64,000 nucleotides of DNA from Modicisalibacter coralii. Lineage in GTDB: Bacteria > Pseudomonadota > Gammaproteobacteria > Pseudomonadales > Halomonadaceae. Each line of letters opens with the position of its first letter. Positions within the stretch are counted from its first letter, which is position 1. A model generated the notes under the pieces. The model was not told where the DNA came from, searched no databases, and worked only from the letters and a program-made list of their open reading frames with translations. Positions 47,389 through 55,447 of the stretch are shown piece by piece. The stretch spans positions 517-64,516 of the forward strand of contig NZ_QWBW01000007.1 of assembly GCF_004117855.1 (NCBI RefSeq), written 5' to 3'. The translations under genes and the position numbers were made by a program.

Positions 47389-48435
47389 TTACTGCTGCGT
47401 CCAGACCTTCTTGCCGTCGGGGCCTTCAATCTGACGCCACTTGTCCTCGACCATCGCGGCGACGTTCTTGGGCATCGGCACGTAGTCGAGCTTCTCGGCG
47501 GCGGCGTTGCCGTTCTGGTAGGCCCAATCGAAGAACGTCAGGGCCTGCTTGGCGGCCTTGGCGTCCTGAACCTGCTCGTGCATGAGGATGAAGGAGGCCC
47601 CGGTGATCGGCCAGCTCTTCTCGCCGGGCTGGTTGGTCAGCACCAGGTAGAAGCCGGGGGCGTTCTTCCAGTCGGCGTTGGCGGCGGCGGCCTTGAAGCT
47701 CTCGATGCTCGGCTCGACGTAGTCGCCGGCCTGGTTCTGCATGGTCACGTAGTTGAGGTCGTTCTGCTGGGCATAGGCGAACTCGACGTAACCGATCGCC
47801 CCGCCGGTGCTGGCGACCTGGTTGGCGACACCGGCGTTGGCCTTGGCGCCCACCCCGGCGGGCCAGGCCACGGACTTGCCTTCACCGATGCTGTTGGCGA
47901 AATCGTCGCTGACCTGGGCCAGATAATGCGTAAACAGGAAGTTGGTGCCCGAGCCCTCGGCGCGGTAGACCGGGGTGATGGCGGCATCGGGCAGCTCGAG
48001 GTCCGGGTTGAGCTTGGCGATCGCGGCGTCGTTCCAGCGGGTGATCTTGCCCTGATAGATGTCGGCCAGGGTCTTGCCGTCCAGCTTGAGCTGGCCCTGG
48101 GAGATCCCGTCGATGTGCACGACCGGCACCACACCACCCATCACCATGGGCCACTGCATCAGGCCGTGCTGCTCGAGCTCTTCGGGCTTGAGCGGCGCAT
48201 CGCTGGCACCGAAGGTCACGGTCTTGGCGACGATCTGCTTGATGCCGCCCCCGGAACCAATCGCCTGGTAGTTCAGGCCGACCCCGGTCTTGTCCTGATA
48301 GGTGTCCGCCCACTGGGAATAGACGGGATAGGGAAAGGTGGCGCCGGCGCCGGTAATGCTCTCCGCCGCGCTGGCGACATGCGCCCCCAAGGCCAGTGAG
48401 CCGGTGAGCAGTGTGGCTGCGACACGCTTCAACAT
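47389..48435 (-). CDS. pstS: Periplasmic phosphate-binding protein, system 2
   Basis: The ATG at 48435 is followed by a signal peptide (MLKRVAATLLTGSLALGAHV, cleaved after ASA). The 348-residue protein is of the E. coli PstS type: ITGAGATFPYPVYSQWADTY, AIGSGGGIKQI, FGASDAPL and RAEGSGTNFLFTHYL are the phosphate-binding loops. The frame is open upstream for 55 more codons into the promoter region. AGGAGAAG precedes the ATG. A degenerate PHO box lies about 82 bp upstream. Confidence 0.95.
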   Translation of the reverse strand: MLKRVAATLLTGSLALGAHVASAAESITGAGATFPYPVYSQWADTYQDKTGVGLNYQAIGSGGGIKQIVAKTVTFGASDAPLKPEELEQHGLMQWPMVMGGVVPVVHIDGISQGQLKLDGKTLADIYQGKITRWNDAAIAKLNPDLELPDAAITPVYRAEGSGTNFLFTHYLAQVSDDFANSIGEGKSVAWPAGVGAKANAGVANQVASTGGAIGYVEFAYAQQNDLNYVTMQNQAGDYVEPSIESFKAAAANADWKNAPGFYLVLTNQPGEKSWPITGASFILMHEQVQDAKAAKQALTFFDWAYQNGNAAAEKLDYVPMPKNVAAMVEDKWRQIEGPDGKKVWTQQ

Positions 48436-48500
48436 GGGACTTCTCCTCGCTTGTTCGATGGGCCCGCCCCATCGGGACGGACTGAGCTTGAGCGAGGTAA

Positions 48501-48534
48501 AGATTAGGCGGCGAATGTGTCGCTTTCGTGTCGG
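48501..48534 (-). promoter_or_regulatory. Degenerate PHO box and -10 of pstS2
   Basis: On the coding strand CCGACAC-GAAA-GCGACAC (48517-48534) has the 7-4-7 direct-repeat layout of a PHO box but only the GnCA core bases. TAATCT follows after exactly 10 nt (48501-48506), the normal PhoB-promoter spacing. It is much weaker than the pstS1 site. Confidence 0.5.
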
Positions 48535-48541
48535 TTTTGCG

Positions 48542-49744
48542 TCAGGCAGTCGTCGACGTCTGACGCAAGGCATGCCCGGAGAGTACACGCACCCCGACAT
48601 TACCGATGATCGACGCGCCGACCATGGTCAGCACCATGGGCCAGGCACTGGGAATCTGGAAGCCCCCGACCAGCACCCCGGCCAGCGCCCCGCAGGAGAA
48701 CTGGATGCTGCCCTGCATGGCGGTCGCCGTGGCGCTCATGTGCGGGAAGTGATCGAGCATCGACGACATGGCGTTGGGACCGATCAGCCCCTGCATGCCG
48801 ACGAACACCACCAGCAGCGGGACCACCGTGTACAGCGAATCCCAGCCCAGGGCGAAGACCGCCAGCAGCACGAGCCCCATGGTCAGCTGGATCGCCAGGC
48901 CCCAGAGCAGATTGTTCTGCGGCGTGAAATAGCGCAGCAGGCGGATATTGACGCGATTGGAGGCCGACATCACCACGATGTTGGCGCCGAACACGAAGGG
49001 ATAGGCCGCCGGCGACAGGTCGAAATACTCCATGTAGAGGAACGGCGATCCGGTGATGAAGGCGAACATCCCGGCGAAGGACATCGACACCGCACAGATG
49101 TAGCCCATCGCCTCGCGATGGGCGAGGACGCTGCGATAGTTGCCGAGCACCTGCACGAAGTTCGGCGCGTCCGGATCGCGGCCGTGGGTCTCGGGCAGAT
49201 AACGGTGCAGCAGCCACATCACGAAGCCCGCATAGCCGGCGAGGAAGGCGAAGATCAGCCACCAGTCCGCCAGATAGAGCAGCACGCTGCCCAGTGCCGG
49301 CGCCACCAGGGGTGCCAGCATCAGGATCATCACCATCGTCGACAGGACCTTGGCCGCCTCGCGTCCGCTGAAGCAGTCACGCACGATCGCCGCCGAATTG
49401 ACCACCGAGGCCCCGCCGCCCAATGCCTGCAGGAAACGCAACGCCCAGAGCATCTCCAGCGACTCCACCTGGGTGATCGCCAGACTGGTCAGCAGAAACA
49501 CCGACACCCCGCCGAGCAGCACCGGACGACGCCCGAGACGGTCCGACAACGGCCCGAAGATCAGTTGGCCGAGGGCGAAGCCGAACAGGAACAGGCTCAC
49601 CGACAGCTCGGTCAGGTGCACGCTGGCGTCGACGGTCCTGGCCAGCGCCGGAATGGCGGGAAGATAGGCATCGATCGCCAGCGGCGCGATGGCCGTATTG
49701 GCCGCCACCAGCAGGGCGATCCGTCGAGGAGTGATCGGCGACAT
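48542..49744 (-). CDS. Bcr/CflA-family drug efflux transporter (MFS)
   Basis: The ATG at 49744 has AAGGAA upstream and gives 400 residues with 12 membrane helices. The MFS motif LIFGPLSDRLGRRPVLLGG lies between helices 2 and 3, and the conserved IDAYLPAIPAL is in helix 1. The family exports chloramphenicol, bicyclomycin and similar compounds by proton antiport. An upstream extension of the frame runs into a MITE and is rejected. It ends 106 bp before pstS2. Confidence 0.9.
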   Translation of the reverse strand: MSPITPRRIALLVAANTAIAPLAIDAYLPAIPALARTVDASVHLTELSVSLFLFGFALGQLIFGPLSDRLGRRPVLLGGVSVFLLTSLAITQVESLEMLWALRFLQALGGGASVVNSAAIVRDCFSGREAAKVLSTMVMILMLAPLVAPALGSVLLYLADWWLIFAFLAGYAGFVMWLLHRYLPETHGRDPDAPNFVQVLGNYRSVLAHREAMGYICAVSMSFAGMFAFITGSPFLYMEYFDLSPAAYPFVFGANIVVMSASNRVNIRLLRYFTPQNNLLWGLAIQLTMGLVLLAVFALGWDSLYTVVPLLVVFVGMQGLIGPNAMSSMLDHFPHMSATATAMQGSIQFSCGALAGVLVGGFQIPSAWPMVLTMVGASIIGNVGVRVLSGHALRQTSTTA

Positions 49745-50079
49745 GAGTTTCCTTACATCAATGAACGATCGGGTCGGGCGACCATCATAGCAGGCCCGGG
49801 CGATTGCCCGGGCGATACCGCCCATTAGGGAAACACTGCACAAATGCCTGCACGGGCGAATCGCCGCGTTGCGCGGTGCTGGAACGCCAGCCCGGTCGGA
49901 ATCCTCACATATACCCCATATGCTGCGGTTCCTGTGCTCCGGACGCCTTGCGCTTCATCCCGTTCGCCTATTTGTTCAGCGCTTCCTTAGCCAAACTGCA
50001 ACATGCCCCTGCTAGAACCGACCCCGATGCCGCCTCCAGGCCGGCATGAAAAGAATTCGAACCATCGCAGGGGTCCTTC
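49745..50079. other. Divergent spacer between the Bcr pump and chemoreceptor genes
   Basis: About 335 bp hold MITE copy 3 and little else: roughly 85 bp on the pump side and 93 bp on the chemoreceptor side. No further promoter element is clear to me. Confidence 0.6.
49829..49986 (+). mobile_element. MITE copy 3 (158 bp, diverged) upstream of the Bcr pump
   Basis: The ends GGAAACACTGCACAAAT and, read inward from the right, GGAAGCGCTGAACAAAT match those of the other two copies, and a TTAG direct repeat flanks it (49825-49828 and 49987-49990). The interior aligns loosely with copies 1 and 2 (shared TGCCTGC, GCGAATCGC, TTGCG, GCGCTTCATC) but is 15 bp longer. It is an older insertion or a separate subfamily. 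Confidence 0.8.
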
Positions 50080-51783
50080 ATGAAAACCTTCGACAACCTG
50101 TCCGTCCGCATGACCTGGATTGCCGTGCTGGCCGTCTTCTGCCTCATGGTGCTGAGCGTCGGCGCTCTGGGTCTGTATGCCAACCATTTCAGTCGCCAGA
50201 CCTTCGGCACCCTCGATCAGATCCACGTCGAACAATCCTCCGCCCTGGATCGGGCCTACATCGACATGCTGCGCGCCCGAGTGGCGATGGATCGCGCCGC
50301 CGCCCTGCTTGCCAAGCCCTCCTTCGATCGGCCCGGCCCGGTCATCGAGCAAGCCAAGACCCTGCTCGCCCAGGCCAGCCAGGCCTTCGAACGTTTTCAG
50401 GCCATCCCCCCGCGGCCCGGCCAGGTCGAGGCGGCCGAGGCACTCGCCGAGCGTTTCCAGTCGCTGCTCAACACCGGCCTCTCCCTGCAGTTGATGAGCC
50501 TCGAGGATGGCGACGTCGAGGGCTATCAATCGGGACGCTCGCGGGTCAGCAAGATGAGCGACACCTTCATGGCCAGCGCCGATGACTTCTTCATGACCTC
50601 GCGCCAGCGTGGCGCGGCCCTGGTCGAGACCTTCAACGCCATGAGCGTGCTGCTCGACATCGCCATCGCCGGCGGCCTGCTCGTCAGCCTGGTGCTGGGC
50701 GGTCTGATGCTGCGCTGGATGGCGCGCCATGTCACCGGGCCGCTGCGCGATCTGCTGGCCCACTTCACGCGAATGCGCGACGGCGACCTGTCCCATCCCG
50801 TCGAGACACGCGGCTCCAACGAGATCGGCCGGCTGTTCCTGGGGCTCGAGGAACTGCGCTACCACCTGGCGTCGACGGTCAGCGGGGTGCGCAACAGCGG
50901 CGAAGCGGTCCATGAGCGGGTCCGCGAACTCGCCCAAGGTAATGCCGAGCTCTCCGACGACACCGAACGTCAGGCTGCCTCCCTGGAAGAGACCGCGGCA
51001 AGCCTCGATCAACTGACCACCACCGTCGCCCACAACGCCGACAATGCCAACCGCGCCAGCGATCTGGCCGCCAGCACGGCGGACCGGGCGGGCGACGGCG
51101 GGCAGGTCATGGACGAGATGACCGTCACCATGCGCGGCATCGAAGAGGGCTCCCGCCAGGTCGGCGAGATCGTCGCGCTGATCGACAACATCGCCTTTCA
51201 GACCAACATCCTGGCCCTCAACGCCTCGGTGGAAGCGGCCCGGGCCGGCTCACAGGGGCGCGGCTTCGCGGTGGTCGCCGGCGAGGTCCGCAATCTCGCG
51301 GGACGCTCGGCAACCGCCGCCCGCCAGGTTCGTGAACTGATCGACGATGCCGATCAACGGGTCGAAGCCGGGGTACGCCTCGCCGGACGAGCCGGTCGCA
51401 ACATGCAGGAAATCGTCGAGGCCATCGGTCAGGTCAGCGACCTCGTCAGCGAGATCGCCAATGCCTCCCATCAACAGAGCCGCGGCCTCGAGCAGGTCAA
51501 CACCGCGGTCGGCGAGATGGAAGGCGTCACCCAGGGCAATCGCCGCCGCGCGCAGCAAGCCAGCGAGATCGCCCGGACCCTGCAGCGCGATGCGGACCAG
51601 TTGCGCGACGGCGTGGCCCGCTTCCGTGTCGACATCGGCACACCCGCCGCCATCCCGGCCGCCGATACCGACCCGGACGCCGCCTCTGCCGAGCCCGAGG
51701 CACCGACAGCGCTCCGCGCGCCGGCATCCACCGGCCCGGCAGCGACGCAGCGCGACAACGCGGGACAACCGGCGCTAGCCTGA
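50080..51783 (+). CDS. Methyl-accepting chemotaxis protein
   Basis: This 567-residue chemoreceptor has an N-terminal membrane helix (about 12-33), a periplasmic four-helix-bundle-type domain (about 35-190), a second helix (about 192-212), a HAMP domain (about 213-265) and a cytoplasmic signalling domain. The hairpin tip reads [20 protein letters not shown], then [20 protein letters not shown]. The C-terminus is a disordered Ala/Pro-rich tail without an NWETF-type pentapeptide. The ligand is unknown. No che genes are adjacent. Confidence 0.95.
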   Translation: MKTFDNLSVRMTWIAVLAVFCLMVLSVGALGLYANHFSRQTFGTLDQIHVEQSSALDRAYIDMLRARVAMDRAAALLAKPSFDRPGPVIEQAKTLLAQASQAFERFQAIPPRPGQVEAAEALAERFQSLLNTGLSLQLMSLEDGDVEGYQSGRSRVSKMSDTFMASADDFFMTSRQRGAALVETFNAMSVLLDIAIAGGLLVSLVLGGLMLRWMARHVTGPLRDLLAHFTRMRDGDLSHPVETRGSNEIGRLFLGLEELRYHLASTVSGVRNSGEAVHERVRELAQGNAELSDDTERQAASLEETAASLDQLTTTVAHNADNANRASDLAASTADRAGDGGQVMDEMTVTMRGIEEGSRQVGEIVALIDNIAFQTNILALNASVEAARAGSQGRGFAVVAGEVRNLAGRSATAARQVRELIDDADQRVEAGVRLAGRAGRNMQEIVEAIGQVSDLVSEIANASHQQSRGLEQVNTAVGEMEGVTQGNRRRAQQASEIARTLQRDADQLRDGVARFRVDIGTPAAIPAADTDPDAASAEPEAPTALRAPASTGPAATQRDNAGQPALA

Positions 51784-51843
51784 AACAGCGCGGCTGCGAG
51801 ACGCCGAGAGCCAGACCGGCCAACGCTGGCGCCGGCCGATCGC

Positions 51844-52353
51844 TCAGTCGATGGGGGAATTCTGCTGCTGCGCCTCGAGCAGTTCGACCAGCGGCTTGAA
51901 CTCCTCGCGATTGTGCTCGTTCATGTGCATCAGGATGCGATGCGCCTCGAGGATACGCTCCTGAAGGTCGCCCTCGTCGGCCTGGACCGCGGGCAGCTCG
52001 TCGAGCCCGCCGGGCTCGGCGATCGGCGCCTGGACCAGCGTGAAATAACGCGAGAAGCCCATCACGTCGAGCATGCGCCGCACGTCGGGATGATCGACGA
52101 CGATGGTCGGCGGATGGCTCAGGCGCCCTTTCACCGCCAGCGCGACCTTGGCCAGAAAGCCCAGCGCCGTGGAGTCGACGTTGGTCGCCTCGCGCAGGTC
52201 CACGATCACCGAGGTCAGCCCCGGCATGTCGGCAAGCCGCTGCGCCTCGTTGTCGAGCGTCGCGCACAGGGTCAGACGAACGTCGCCGCACAACTTGAGC
52301 ACGAACACGCCGGCCTCGAAGGCCGCCTTGAGTCGCCCGTCATTGGTTGCCAT
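51844..52353 (-). CDS. STAS-domain anti-sigma-factor antagonist
   Basis: This 169-residue protein has a STAS domain (about 10-110) with the phosphorylatable Ser in NVDSTALGFLAKVAL, as in SpoIIAA/HsbA-type antagonists, followed by a 55-residue helical tail. It overlaps the PP2C phosphatase gene by 14 bp. The pair resembles the HsbR-HsbA partner-switching module of Pseudomonas: the phosphatase would dephosphorylate this protein and free it to bind a target. No anti-sigma kinase is adjacent. Confidence 0.88.
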   Translation of the reverse strand: MATNDGRLKAAFEAGVFVLKLCGDVRLTLCATLDNEAQRLADMPGLTSVIVDLREATNVDSTALGFLAKVALAVKGRLSHPPTIVVDHPDVRRMLDVMGFSRYFTLVQAPIAEPGGLDELPAVQADEGDLQERILEAHRILMHMNEHNREEFKPLVELLEAQQQNSPID

Positions 52354-53512
52354 GGTTGAAACCGCTCAGCGTCATGATGGTCAGATCATCCGGAAGTTCT
52401 TCCTGATCGTGTGGCGTGTCGTCGTCACGCTCCACGCCCAGGCCGGCGAGCAACGTCCGGATGTCGCCGCTCGCCGTGATGCGTCGCTTGAGTTCATCGA
52501 GCCTGGCGGTCAGCGTCTCGCCGGGCAGGCACTCGAGCACGCCGTCGGAGCATAGCCACAGCCGAAAGCTCGCCGGCAGCTCGAGACAGTAATTGGGGTA
52601 GTCGATGCCCGGAAACAACCCCACCGGCATCCCCTCCCCCGCCAGCGCCTCGAGCGACTGGCCGTCATCGCACAGCGGCATCGGCATCTGCGCGCCCAGC
52701 GAATAGTGCAGCCGGTGCGTCGCGGCGTCCAGCACCCCGACGAACAGCGTGGCGTGCTTGCCGATGCCGGTATCCAGCAGTTCGCGATTGAGCCGCGCCA
52801 GCCAGCGCGCCGGCAGCGTTTCCGGGGAATCGCCGTCCCAGTCGTTCAGCCAGCGGTTGCACAGGTACTTGAGCAATACCGTGACGAAGGCCGACGAGGC
52901 CCCGTGCCCGGACACGTCCGCAAAATAGAACACGCTGTAACGCGCGTCGAAACGCTGAAAATCGAGGAAATCCCCCGACAAATACAGCGATGGCACCAGA
53001 CGGAAATCGCAGCGCACCCCGTTGAGGGTCAGCGACTCGGGCGGCAGCAGCTTGCGCTGGATATGCCCCCCGGCCTGCTGGTCGAGACGCAGCATCGCCA
53101 GATGGGTTTCCAGGTTCTCGTTGAGCTCCGCCAGGCGCGCCCGATCACGGGCGTGCTCCTCGGCCAGTTGCTGGTGCTCGAGCGACCGTGCCACCAGGCG
53201 GCGCAGCACGTCGCCGTGGCGCAGCGGTTCGACCAGATAGTCGACCAGCCCCGAGTCGACGGCGTGGAGCAGCTCCTCGTCGAGACGCGACTCGGTGACC
53301 ACCACGGTCGGCACACGACGCGACAAGGCCGGCCATTCCCGGCTCGGCACGGCCCGGACGTGGGCGACGATCAGCTCGACGCCGTCCGGCAGGTCCTCGA
53401 GACGCTCGGCCGCGGCCACCGCGAAGCGCCCCTTGCCGAGCGTCTCGGCCAGCGCGTCGCGCGAGCTACCCGGTAGATCGAGCAGGCCGATCAGAGTGCG
53501 CGGTTTGTCCAT
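52340..53512 (-). CDS. SpoIIE/PP2C-type phosphatase with N-terminal receiver-like domain
   Basis: This 390-residue protein has a receiver-like domain (about 5-120), a short coiled coil (about 125-150) and a PP2C-type phosphatase domain (about 165-385) with metal-site motifs SGDFLDF, YFADVSGHGASSAFV and LWLCSDGVLE. The receiver is unusual: where the phospho-acceptor Asp should follow strand 3 the sequence is LIVAHVRA, so normal phosphorylation looks impossible. HsbR/RssB-type relatives have this layout with an intact Asp. It acts with the overlapping STAS gene. Confidence 0.88.
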   Translation of the reverse strand: MDKPRTLIGLLDLPGSSRDALAETLGKGRFAVAAAERLEDLPDGVELIVAHVRAVPSREWPALSRRVPTVVVTESRLDEELLHAVDSGLVDYLVEPLRHGDVLRRLVARSLEHQQLAEEHARDRARLAELNENLETHLAMLRLDQQAGGHIQRKLLPPESLTLNGVRCDFRLVPSLYLSGDFLDFQRFDARYSVFYFADVSGHGASSAFVTVLLKYLCNRWLNDWDGDSPETLPARWLARLNRELLDTGIGKHATLFVGVLDAATHRLHYSLGAQMPMPLCDDGQSLEALAGEGMPVGLFPGIDYPNYCLELPASFRLWLCSDGVLECLPGETLTARLDELKRRITASGDIRTLLAGLGVERDDDTPHDQEELPDDLTIMTLSGFNHGNQ

Positions 53513-53524
53513 GGAGGTGGACTC

Positions 53525-54265
53525 TCACTGGGCGAAGTCGCCGGCATCGTAGTCGAAATCGTCATTGGCGAACGGATCCTCGCCGGTCTTGCCGTCGTTG
53601 ATCTCGAAGCGGCGGCGCTGCAGATAGGTATCGCGCAGGAAGCTGTAGCGATCCCCCTGAATCAGCTTCTCCTGGTCGAGCACACTGGCGCGGTAGTTGA
53701 CCACGTCGAGGGCGCGAATGCCGTAACGGGTACTGTCCTCCTCGACATGGCTCACCGGATCGGCATACCAGTCCGCCGGCAGACCGCCGGCGTGGCGCAG
53801 CGTGCGCCCGCCGAGCACGGGCAGCACCACGTAGGGCCCCTCGGCGACCCCCCACACGGCCAGGGTCTGCCCGAAATCCTCCTCGTGCTCCGTCAGGCCC
53901 ATCCCGGTGGCCGGATCGAGGAAACCGCCCAGCCCCAGGGTGGTGTTCATCAGAAAGCGCCCCGTGGCGACGCCGGCATTGCCCCACTTCCACTGCAGGC
54001 CGCTGTTGAGGATGGTCCGCAACTCGCCAAGGTTGGAGAAGAAGTTGGTGACGCCATCCTGCACCGGCTGCGGCGTGACGAAATCGTAGCCCTGCGCCAC
54101 CGGCTTGATCGCATAGCGGTCGAGCGTGTCGTTGAAGGCGAACACCTTGCGGTTGAACCCTTCCCATGGGTCCTGCGGGTTGGCAGGCGCCGTTCCCTGG
54201 CTGGCGCAGCCGGCGAGCGTCACCCCCGCCACGGCTGCCAGCACCCCCTTACTCCATCGATTCAT
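53525..54265 (-). CDS. mlaA: MlaA (VacJ) outer-membrane lipoprotein
   Basis: MlaA removes surface phospholipids from the outer membrane for return by the Mla system. The 246-residue protein has a lipoprotein signal with lipobox LAGC near residue 19, then DPWEGFNRKVFAFNDTLDRY, the classic MlaA start, and LGLGGFLDPATGMGL. It overlaps the KAS III-like gene by 4 bp. No mlaBCDEF genes are in the window. Confidence 0.94.
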   Translation of the reverse strand: MNRWSKGVLAAVAGVTLAGCASQGTAPANPQDPWEGFNRKVFAFNDTLDRYAIKPVAQGYDFVTPQPVQDGVTNFFSNLGELRTILNSGLQWKWGNAGVATGRFLMNTTLGLGGFLDPATGMGLTEHEEDFGQTLAVWGVAEGPYVVLPVLGGRTLRHAGGLPADWYADPVSHVEEDSTRYGIRALDVVNYRASVLDQEKLIQGDRYSFLRDTYLQRRRFEINDGKTGEDPFANDDFDYDAGDFAQ

Positions 54266-55404
54266 TCGTTCACCTTGTGTGCGCTTTGCTTACGGAGGAT
54301 CACACTGCCTGCACTGTATCCGGCTCCGAAGGAACACACTACCCCCAGCGCCGCATCCGGCAGGTCGTCGTGATGCAGGTGGAAGGCGATGATCGATCCG
54401 GCCGAACTGGTGTTGGCATAGCGATCGAGGATGATCGGCGCCTGCGCCGGGCTCGGGTCGCGGCCCAGCACGCGACGCGCGATCAGGTCGTTCATGTGGC
54501 GATTGGCCTGATGCAGCCAAAGCCGCGACAGCGCGTCGCCGTCGAGATCCAGCGAGGCCAGATGAGCGCTGATCAGGTCGGCGACCATCGGACAGACCTC
54601 CTTGAACACCCGTCGCCCCTCCTGGACGAACAGCTTGTCGGCGGCCAGCGGATCGCTGTCGGTGACCCGATTGAGAAAGCCGGCATTGTTGCGAATGGCG
54701 TTCGAATAGCGGGTGACCAGACGCGTGCCCAGTATCGCGAAGCGCGACGGCGCCACGGCCACCGCCTCGTCCTCGACGAGCAGCGCGGTGCAGGCATCGC
54801 CGAAGATGAAATGACTGTCGCGATCGCGGAAGTTCAGATGCGCCGAGCAGATCTCCGGGTTGACCACCAGGGCGCGCTTGACGCTGCCGCTGCGCACCGC
54901 GTTGGCGGCCATCTCGATGGCGAAGGTCGCCGAGCTGCAGGCCACGTTCATGTCGAAGGCGAAGCCGCGGGTCCCCAGCGCCGCCTGCAGCTCCACCGCG
55001 ACCGCCGGATAGGGCCGCTCGAGGTTGGAACAGGCGACGATCAGCATATCCACGTCAGCGGGGGCGACCTGGGCGCGATCCAGTGCCTCGAGCGCCGCCG
55101 CGCGGCCCATCTCGCACTGGATCGACGGCTCGTCGTCGGTGCGCTGCGGCAGACGTGGCCGCATCCGCTCGGGGTCGAGAATGCCCGACGCATCGAGCAC
55201 GTAGCGACTGTGAATGCCCGAGGCCTTGACGATGAACTCGCTGCTCGAGTGGAGCAGCGGTTCCCGCTCGCCGCGGGCGATGGCCTCGGCATGACGGCGG
55301 TTCTCGTCGTCGACCCAGGTGTTGAAAGCGTCCACCAGCGTGGCGTTGTCGATGGCGTGCGGCGGTGTATAAAGGCCGGTGCCGGTAATCACGGCTCGTG
55401 TCAT
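54262..55404 (-). CDS. Beta-ketoacyl-ACP synthase III-like protein
   Basis: This 380-residue thiolase-fold protein has the Cys-His-Asn triad of KAS III: Cys in NVACSSATFAIEMA (near residue 155), His in LWLHQANRHMND and Asn in DRYANTSSAGSI. It is longer than FabH (about 320), with an N-terminal insertion (residues about 25-85, VDDENRRHAEAIARGEREPL and following). It resembles the second KAS III found in Pseudomonas (PA3286-like). It may start fatty-acid synthesis from an alternative primer. It is coupled to mlaA by a 4-bp overlap. GGAGGAG precedes the ATG. Confidence 0.88.
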   Translation of the reverse strand: MTRAVITGTGLYTPPHAIDNATLVDAFNTWVDDENRRHAEAIARGEREPLLHSSSEFIVKASGIHSRYVLDASGILDPERMRPRLPQRTDDEPSIQCEMGRAAALEALDRAQVAPADVDMLIVACSNLERPYPAVAVELQAALGTRGFAFDMNVACSSATFAIEMAANAVRSGSVKRALVVNPEICSAHLNFRDRDSHFIFGDACTALLVEDEAVAVAPSRFAILGTRLVTRYSNAIRNNAGFLNRVTDSDPLAADKLFVQEGRRVFKEVCPMVADLISAHLASLDLDGDALSRLWLHQANRHMNDLIARRVLGRDPSPAQAPIILDRYANTSSAGSIIAFHLHHDDLPDAALGVVCSFGAGYSAGSVILRKQSAHKVNE

Positions 55405-55447
55405 GGTCGTCTCCTCCGGCGGTGTCCCCCGCCGTGATCGCGCCCGC

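Noticed and set aside
52706-53476. A plus-strand open frame of about 256 codons antisense to the PP2C phosphatase
   Set aside because: It has a shadow-like composition and no ribosome-binding site, whereas the minus strand encodes clear phosphatase motifs.
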